In this document: positions 34,824-39,952 of the stretch, in pieces | How the letters are laid out: every line of letters begins with the position of its first letter | How positions within the stretch are numbered: the first letter of the stretch is position 1 | Source: Gonium pectorale | Taxonomy: Eukaryota; Chlorophyta; Chlorophyceae; Chlamydomonadales; Volvocaceae | DNA length: 39,952 bases | Assembly (NCBI GenBank): GCA_001584585.1 | Contig: LSYV01000007.1 | Span: forward strand, 1,063,020-1,102,971 | Reading direction: 5' to 3' | The notes under the pieces: model-generated | Told to the model about the DNA's origin: nothing | The model's input: the letters and a program-made list of their open reading frames with translations, nothing else | The model's database searches: none | Made by a program: the position numbers and the translations under genes

Positions 34824-36065
34824 CTACCGGTGGGACCGCAGGGGAACGAGAAAAGGCGTTAGAGCGGGAGACAGAGTGGGCGAATGGGGCAGACGCTGGC
34901 GGGAGCCAAGAGGCAGGCCCTTTGACAGGATCATGCAAAAGAAAACGAAGTGTTTACTGCTCACGCAGTCTCGAAGTAAAAGGTTAAGCGTTTCAGCATT
35001 GTTACATGGAAACGCGCCCGCACCGCACGCCCGGATAGAGTTAAAAGGCAGTAACGTTTTGCTTGAAACTCACAACTGCCCTCTCGGCCGTGAGAGGGAC
35101 GTGTTGAGAGCGTAGGTCCACCGGAACGAAAGCAGGAACGTCGTGAGATGCGCTCCAAGGGTCATCATTGACACGCGTGAGCCCCATGCCAATCCGCCAA
35201 CATTAGAGTATGCCAGCGTCGTTAGGAGCAGAGGCCATGGAATGCTTTGCTTAGAGCTGGGGCATTCCTCTTTACGCACAGCATGAAGATGACAAGTATC
35301 TTCGCCTATGAGATCATATGCTGGGTCAAAGCAAGCCTGTCCGTCAGATTCCTGGATATGTGCTACGCAGGGAGCGCCGGTGTTAAGCAATATGCAATCA
35401 AGTGTTCTTCATGAAGCTGCATCAGGGGTTCAACGTGCCGCATCGCTAGTTCCGCCGTACCATTTCACGTACACGTTTCAGGCACGTTACCTACTCCCGA
35501 CTATTACATACCGATTACCAACGACAGCAAAGATCAGTTAAAAACGGGGGGCATAGAGGGACGGCACACAATATCTTGATAGATTTCGGCCGTGGAAACC
35601 AAGGGACAGCCGCCACAAAACCCTGAGTCCGACGAACCCCCAGGGACCCACCGCAAACGCCCCCAATGGCACTGGAGGGCACTGCAGCGCATCACCAAGG
35701 ACGATGCAAGGATAAAGTTACCAAGTTCGGGCACTATACCTCTGGTAAAGCTGCAACACGGGTCGTCAACCCGCCAATGCTGCGAAGCTGCCCGGAACGC
35801 AGCGAATGGTTGGTTGTTCACTGACTGAAGCATAACGTTCCACTGACTGTATCGACAACAATTTCCAAACCGGAGCACCCGCCACACCTGCAACTGCGTC
35901 TCAGGCACACAGGCCTCTGGCGACAAGGGAAGCCATGGTGCTCCCCAGGCGTCCCATGTATGGCTCCATACCGCACACGCTGCCGCGCGTACATCTCGCA
36001 ACCTGCTCAGCGTCAGTCACGTTCCCACAACACATGACCAGCCCATGACATGACCCATGGTACTT
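34824..36065. other. Region 5' of the IQ-motif gene and 3' of DENR
   Basis: About 1.2 kb, AT-richer than neighbouring exons. A short - strand candidate first exon (34999-34965, MLKRLTFYFET then a GTGAGC donor) is attractive but joins out of frame to 34823. Part of the stretch should be the DENR 3' UTR. No other gene is seen. Confidence 0.4.
35504..35508 (-). terminator. Candidate poly(A) signal TGTAA of the DENR homolog
   Basis: TTACA on the + strand (TGTAA on -) lies about 560 nt beyond the DENR stop codon. That is within the long 3' UTRs usual in volvocine algae, and it is the first copy I found downstream. Confidence 0.35.
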
Positions 36066-36895
36066 TCAGCTCTCGTCTTCGTCGTCGTCCCCATCGGCAA
36101 AGTAGTTCTGCGCAGGCGGAGGTGCGGAGGCGGAGGACAGGGAGGCAATTCTTGGAGGGAGAACGCTGGCAGCACTGCTAGAATCAGCATAGACAGGGCA
36201 AAGAATCGCTCGTGCGCCAGCCAAAGGCACAACGCCGTATGGTAATGGTGCCCAAAGATTGCTCTGCAACTCATTCATTAAATCCCTGCGTGCACCCAAG
36301 CCTTGTGCCCAAACCCACACACGCACGCGGTTTCCCCCGCCCCTTGCAGGCATACCTTCTTCTTTTTCCCGTCCGCAAGGTCCACGTAAAAGACGTCGTC
36401 CTTGGTGATGTTCTTATAGTTCTTTAGCAGCAGCTCCGGGATTTGGTGCAGGAAGTCGCCCTGCATCTCAATCTGCTCCCCTCCCGACGCCGTCTTCACC
36501 ACGGACGCTCCACAGGCGAACTTCTTGCCAAAGAGCTTCCCCGCCTCCGAGAGTTTGACGCCAAACAACTCCAGGCCCGCTACCGTTGTCGTGCTCTTGT
36601 TCTTTTGGCGCTGCGCTACGCTCACGACCACCTGCGGCTTGGTCTTCTTCTTCACCTTGCCGCCTGGCAGCTTCACCTCCTCCGGCTGCTTCTCTTTAAT
36701 TGCTAGCTTTTCGACGCCCTCCTGCGTCACGGCCTCCTGCGCCGACTTCCACTTCTTGTATTCCGGGCAGTCTGGCGGCAAGAACTCGTTGAACTCCGAA
36801 GGGACTCCCGTGATTGGGTCATACTCGACTATCCTCGGCTCTATCTTTGGCGCCGCTGCCGCGCCAGATGTGCTGGCCTCGCCGCTGTCCGCCAT
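36066..36895 (-). CDS. DENR: Density-regulated protein (DENR) homolog, SUI1 domain
   Basis: Two exons, 36895-36356 and 36107-36066, joined in phase at ...DGKKKK|NYFADG, give 193 aa, close to human DENR (198). DENR pairs with MCT-1 and acts on the 40S subunit in re-initiation and in recycling of deacylated tRNA. The SUI1/eIF1-like domain spans ~86-172: TTTVAGLELFGVKLSEAGK, LFGKKFACGASVVKT, EIEMQGDF-type strand (QIEMQGDFLHQIPELLLKNY). The N-terminus VEYDPITGVPSEFNEFLPPD then CPEYKKWK aligns with the DENR zinc-site region (YCGVC...EYCEY...KCRQW), but most zinc cysteines are replaced. A basic linker (GGKVKKKTKPQ) precedes SUI1, and an acidic tail (DGDDDEDES) is encoded by the 42-nt last exon. Start: ATG 36895; the frame is open further upstream to 37072, but that part is not family-like. 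Confidence 0.9.
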
Positions 36896-38401
36896 CGCAC
36901 CTCGTAGACTATAAGTGCCTTGTCGGTATAGTAATAACACTGATTGGAGGTAGGAGGTGATCAGGCGCTTGCCGATCTGGGAAAGCCTCACTAACAGTGA
37001 ATCGCAGAAGTGCTTCGTGCGACTTATGCGTGTATGTATAGGTCCGTGTAACATAACCTGACTGCTGGTCACAGTTCCTCAGAGCTGTACCCCTTGCCCG
37101 TACGCCGTACCCCGTACCATACCAACTACACATTCGCTCCTAGGGGGGACTGGATGAGTAACCTTGCGAACGGTTCTGGGCGCAGGCACGGGTTTGGGCA
37201 CGTTCGAACGGCTGGGTACGGTGAAGCAGAGCAGGTACCACACGCAGCAGGTGCTCTCAGTACATCATACAGCACGCGCGAATCCAAGCGCAATCCAAAC
37301 CGGCACCGACGACTTTGCCCAAGTCCCGCTTTATTGGCCCCTCAATACATTTGTGCCCACGCACGGTTGTGCAAATCATCCTCCTACACTGGAGCCATTA
37401 CACGCGTCAGGTCATTGTGTTTGCCGCGAAGCTACGATAGCCATCTTCGTTCGGGTGCAGGCATCCAAATCGGCAGCGGCCCACACCAGGGCCCACTTCA
37501 AGACGCCACGATCACCTTAGGGAAATGACAGCAACGGTATCATGCCGCATCGTGGGCCGCGCATACGGCAAAAGGGTACATGAATCAAATTCCATAGCGC
37601 CATGGGGTCACGAATCAGTCAATGGGAGGGCCACAAGACAACATGACTGCCAGAACGCACACGTTCGGCGCAGTGCCCGTCAACCGACTTACAAACGACT
37701 TACGCCGGACGCCGGCGGTCCACGCAAGTGGCGACTGCGGTGCGTGCGGGCTGCTCAACCGCAGAGGGGCCTGGCGTGGAGCCTTGCAGCGGTGGGGGCG
37801 TGGGGGCATCTTAACCCCACACCCATGGCTGGCGCATGGGCAGAAAAGAAGCAGAAAACTGAAGACCACGAGCAACGTAGGGCTGCACGGTTCACCTACT
37901 TGCAGACGCCGCAATTGCCATCGGCCAGCACTGCCACGAAAACACGCACAGTGCTACCTACCACCAACGTGCCCCGCCCTGCAATGCGCACGGCAGCGCG
38001 GGAGTCCCGGCTGCCGACGGAAGGAAAGCGGCCCCTCCCTTATTGTAAAAGGAAACAGACACAGAGACGCGATCTACTGCAGGAAGCCACCGCAGCGCGC
38101 ATGAATCAAGCTCCAGACTGCTTCCCAGCCGGGGGCAGCCAGCCACTCGGCAGCGCCAGACGCACAGTACGCAGTTCATGCCCGTCGCCGGCAGCTCCTG
38201 CAAATGCCATACATACTTGGGTAGTTCCTACCCTTCTTCCGCAAGACTTACCCCTCCGACAGCACCGCCATGACCGACTACCCGGTTGCACGGTGCCATT
38301 GTGGAAGCCCCTCGCGAAGCAAAGCGGAACATATGTTGGCGCCTTGCCAATTACCTGTGTCTAAGGACCAGCGTGCATTCCGCCCTACCCCGGATCTATT
38401 C
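36896..38401. other. Intergenic region between DENR (5') and AP2 gene (3')
   Basis: About 1.5 kb holding the DENR promoter (immediately upstream of 36895, on -) and the 3' flank of the AP2 gene. A TGTAA on the - strand at 37693-37689 suits the AP2 gene. Short open frames show no family resemblance. No RNA gene or repeat is seen. Confidence 0.5.
37689..37693 (-). terminator. Candidate poly(A) signal TGTAA of the AP2-domain gene
   Basis: TTACA on + reads TGTAA on -, about 710 nt past the AP2 gene's stop codon. A second copy near 37395 is an alternative. Confidence 0.35.
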
Positions 38402-39952
38402 TCAGCAGGCGCGCGGCGTGCCGCCCGCCGCCACCGCGGCCGCCGCTGCTGCCGCCAGCGCTGCGCCGTCATTTCGCGGGCTCAAGCATGCAGCCTGCTG
38501 CTCGCGCTCCGGAGCCGCCATCCCGCCAACTCCCTGTGAGCCCGCCGCACGCTGCTCCTCCTGCCCGGGATCCCGGCCGCCCTCCTGCTGCTCCTGCGGC
38601 GGCAACGGCCGCCGGTCGTCGTGTGCTGCCGCCTGCGTGTCGCCCTCGGCCTCCACGGCCGAATGCAAGTCGCCAACAAACTCACGACCCCCCTCGGGGC
38701 CCTCAGGGCCGCGGTGGCTGTCACCACCTGCATCCTCAGTGCCCTCAGCCACATGCGCCTCCGCCTCCGCCTCCGCCGCCAACGCATCGAGAGCATCGCC
38801 AGCCGCCAGTGCCGCCTCTAGCAGGTCGGCGGGCGTCAGGCCCTCCGTCTGCTGCCGGTGCTGCTGCCCGCCGTCGCTTTCCTCCCTGCCTGGCGCGTTC
38901 ACCCGCCGGCTGTCCGGTCCGATCCACTCGTCCTCAGCGTCCATGGCCTGCGGCCCCGCCGACGGCGCCGCCGCCGCCGCCGCGGCCTTGTGCCGTTGCT
39001 GCCGCTTGGCGGCCGTGCCGTGCCCGCTGCCCCGAGTGCCGGCGGCGGCGGCGGCTGCCTTGCTGGACTCCCGCGGCCGCTTGGCTGCGCGCTGGCGCTC
39101 GGCCTCCGCCTGCTCGAGCTCTGCCTGCTCCGCGGCCGCCAGCTCGGCCGCCAGCGCGATTACGTCCAGGCCCCGCAGCTCGTGAGCCGGCATGACGGGC
39201 TGAGACGGCGGCGCGTCGTCGCCATCGGGCCCCTCATCCCCGCTGCCGTCGTCGCCGCCGCGCGCCCCGGCGCCGCCGCCACTGCCGCCGCCGCCGACAG
39301 CGGGGAGGACCCCGGTCATGGGCGGGGGCACCTCGCCGTCGGCCAGCGGGAAGTTGACCTGTATGTATGGTGGCGAGCGGGCGGGGCGGACAGGCGTTGA
39401 GGGGTTCAAGGCGGCTTGCGCCAGCCAGCGGGAATCCGATGGGGCGGTGATGCGGAACAGGGGGTGACCTGCGGTGATGCGCAGGCGTGGCGGCCCCCGA
39501 CCCCCGGGGGGAAGTGCACACGCCGCCGCCCGCAGCGGAGCGCGCGGGGGAGCACCACCCGGAGCACCGCCTGGAGCAGCTCCCGGTCGTGGGGGGGAGC
39601 CAGGCGCCAAAGGGATGCGGGCGTGTCCCCACCCCCCGTGAGCGCCGCACACACACACACACACAGGCTGCGACCGAAGCCTCACCCGAGCTCCGGGGCC
39701 GCGCAGCGCACGGGCCGCGTTGTCGTACGCCCGGGCCGCCTCCTCCGCCGTGTCGAACGTGCCCAACCACGTGCGGCCGCCCTGCGGTACGACAACAGTG
39801 TACGGCAATACACCCAGGCAAGTCAGATAAGCGGTAGCCAAGTCAGGTAAGCGAGAGCAAGCACAGTCGGGCCGAGGATGACTGTGCAGCGCACACACGG
39901 GCCTGCTGGAACGGGTCACCCCAAACCAAGTCGCATCCTCAAATGGCCCTTG
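38402..39952 (-). CDS. AP2/ERF-domain transcription factor, 5' end beyond window
   Basis: The last exon is 39358-38402 (318 codons plus stop) and the preceding exon 39781-39686 (32 codons, phase 0). The latter encodes GGRTWLGTFDTAEEAARAYD then NAARALRGPGAR, and the next exon begins VNFPLADG: together the C-terminal half of an AP2/ERF DNA-binding domain. Further upstream, WFGVTRSSRP (39928-39899) looks like the first AP2 strand (usual YRGVTRS). Between them the frame stays open, including YTVVVPQGGR, which itself looks like the middle AP2 strand, so 39898-39782 may be either intron or coding insertion. The C-terminal ~300 residues are Ala/Gly/Glu/Gln-rich with basic runs (QRAAKRPRES, AAKRQQRHKAAAA) that could serve as nuclear signals. 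Target genes are unknown. Confidence 0.75.
   Translation of the reverse strand, partial: QGPFEDATWFGVTRSSRPVCALHSHPRPDCACSRLPDLATAYLTCLGVLPYTVVVPQGGRTWLGTFDTAEEAARAYDNAARALRGPGARVRLRSQPVCVCVCGAHGGWGHARIPLAPGSPPRPGAAPGGAPGGAPPRAPLRAAACALPPGGRGPPRLRITAGHPLFRITAPSDSRWLAQAALNPSTPVRPARSPPYIQVNFPLADGEVPPPMTGVLPAVGGGGSGGGAGARGGDDGSGDEGPDGDDAPPSQPVMPAHELRGLDVIALAAELAAAEQAELEQAEAERQRAAKRPRESSKAAAAAAGTRGSGHGTAAKRQQRHKAAAAAAAPSAGPQAMDAEDEWIGPDSRRVNAPGREESDGGQQHRQQTEGLTPADLLEAALAAGDALDALAAEAEAEAHVAEGTEDAGGDSHRGPEGPEGGREFVGDLHSAVEAEGDTQAAAHDDRRPLPPQEQQEGGRDPGQEEQRAAGSQGVGGMAAPEREQQAACLSPRNDGAALAAAAAAAVAAGGTPRAC
39648..39664. repeat. (CA)n microsatellite in the AP2 gene intron
   Basis: A run of about eight CA units within the intron 39685-39359 of the AP2-domain gene. 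Comparable short CA runs occur at about 13299-13313 and 29489-29502. Confidence 0.8.

Noticed and set aside
34965..34999. Candidate first exon MLKRLTFYFET of the IQ-motif gene
   Set aside because: Good ATG and GTGAGC donor, but joining to 34823 gives an immediate TGA; kept only as an open question.
1..39952. CRISPR arrays, rRNA, tRNA, insertion sequences or bacterial operons
   Set aside because: No regularly spaced repeats, no rRNA-like blocks or tRNA cloverleaf motifs noticed, and gene structure is clearly eukaryotic with spliceosomal introns.

Overview
The window looks like nuclear DNA of a volvocalean green alga (Chlamydomonas/Volvox-like). Protein-coding segments are very GC-rich and full of Ala/Gly/Pro/Ser homopolymers. 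Genes are cut by many introns of 74-613 nt with GTGAG/GTGCG/GTACG/GTGGG donors and short pyrimidine-(G)CAG acceptors. Several 3' flanks carry TGTAA, the volvocine poly(A) signal. I rebuilt gene models by hand from splice-site phase and protein continuity. No tool was run, so splice sites are predictions.

Layout: (1) 1063-6744 (+), a single-pass receptor-like Ser/Thr-Tyr kinase of the TKL type with a signal peptide and a very large extracellular region. (2) 9071-14865 (-), a 13-exon PAPS-dependent carbohydrate sulfotransferase-like protein. (3) 15174-19278 (+), an 8-exon, ten-TM SLC35F5-like DMT transporter. (4) 20200-23938 (-), a 6-exon armadillo-like helical protein of unknown function. (5) 24339-27731 (+), a 6-exon FkbM-type methyltransferase-like protein with an N-terminal signal sequence; exon 2 has an apparent 1-nt frameshift and intron 2 holds a 20-N gap. 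(6) 30777-34823 (-), an IQ-motif, low-complexity protein with an unresolved 5' end and another apparent 1-nt frameshift. (7) 36066-36895 (-), a DENR (density-regulated protein) homolog with a SUI1 domain. (8) 38402-39952 (-), the 3' part of an AP2/ERF-domain transcription factor running off the window.

The first six genes alternate strand, giving convergent pairs (1/2, 3/4, 5/6) and two compact divergent promoters (308 nt between 2 and 3; 400 nt between 4 and 5). Genes 1, 2, 3 and 5 are membrane, secretory or Golgi-type proteins (receptor kinase, sulfotransferase, SLC35-type carrier, FkbM-like enzyme). Glycan or cell-wall/extracellular-matrix modification is a plausible shared theme, but that is inference. 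The remaining genes are a translation re-initiation/recycling factor and a transcription factor.

Non-coding items: an isolated TATA promoter with a 23-codon ORF near 461-651, two strong imperfect hairpins (829-865 and 17704-17767), and a ~45-58 nt sequence shared, in sense orientation, by introns of genes 2 and 3. Two larger stretches, 6802-8831 and 27732-30776, show no gene I can support.
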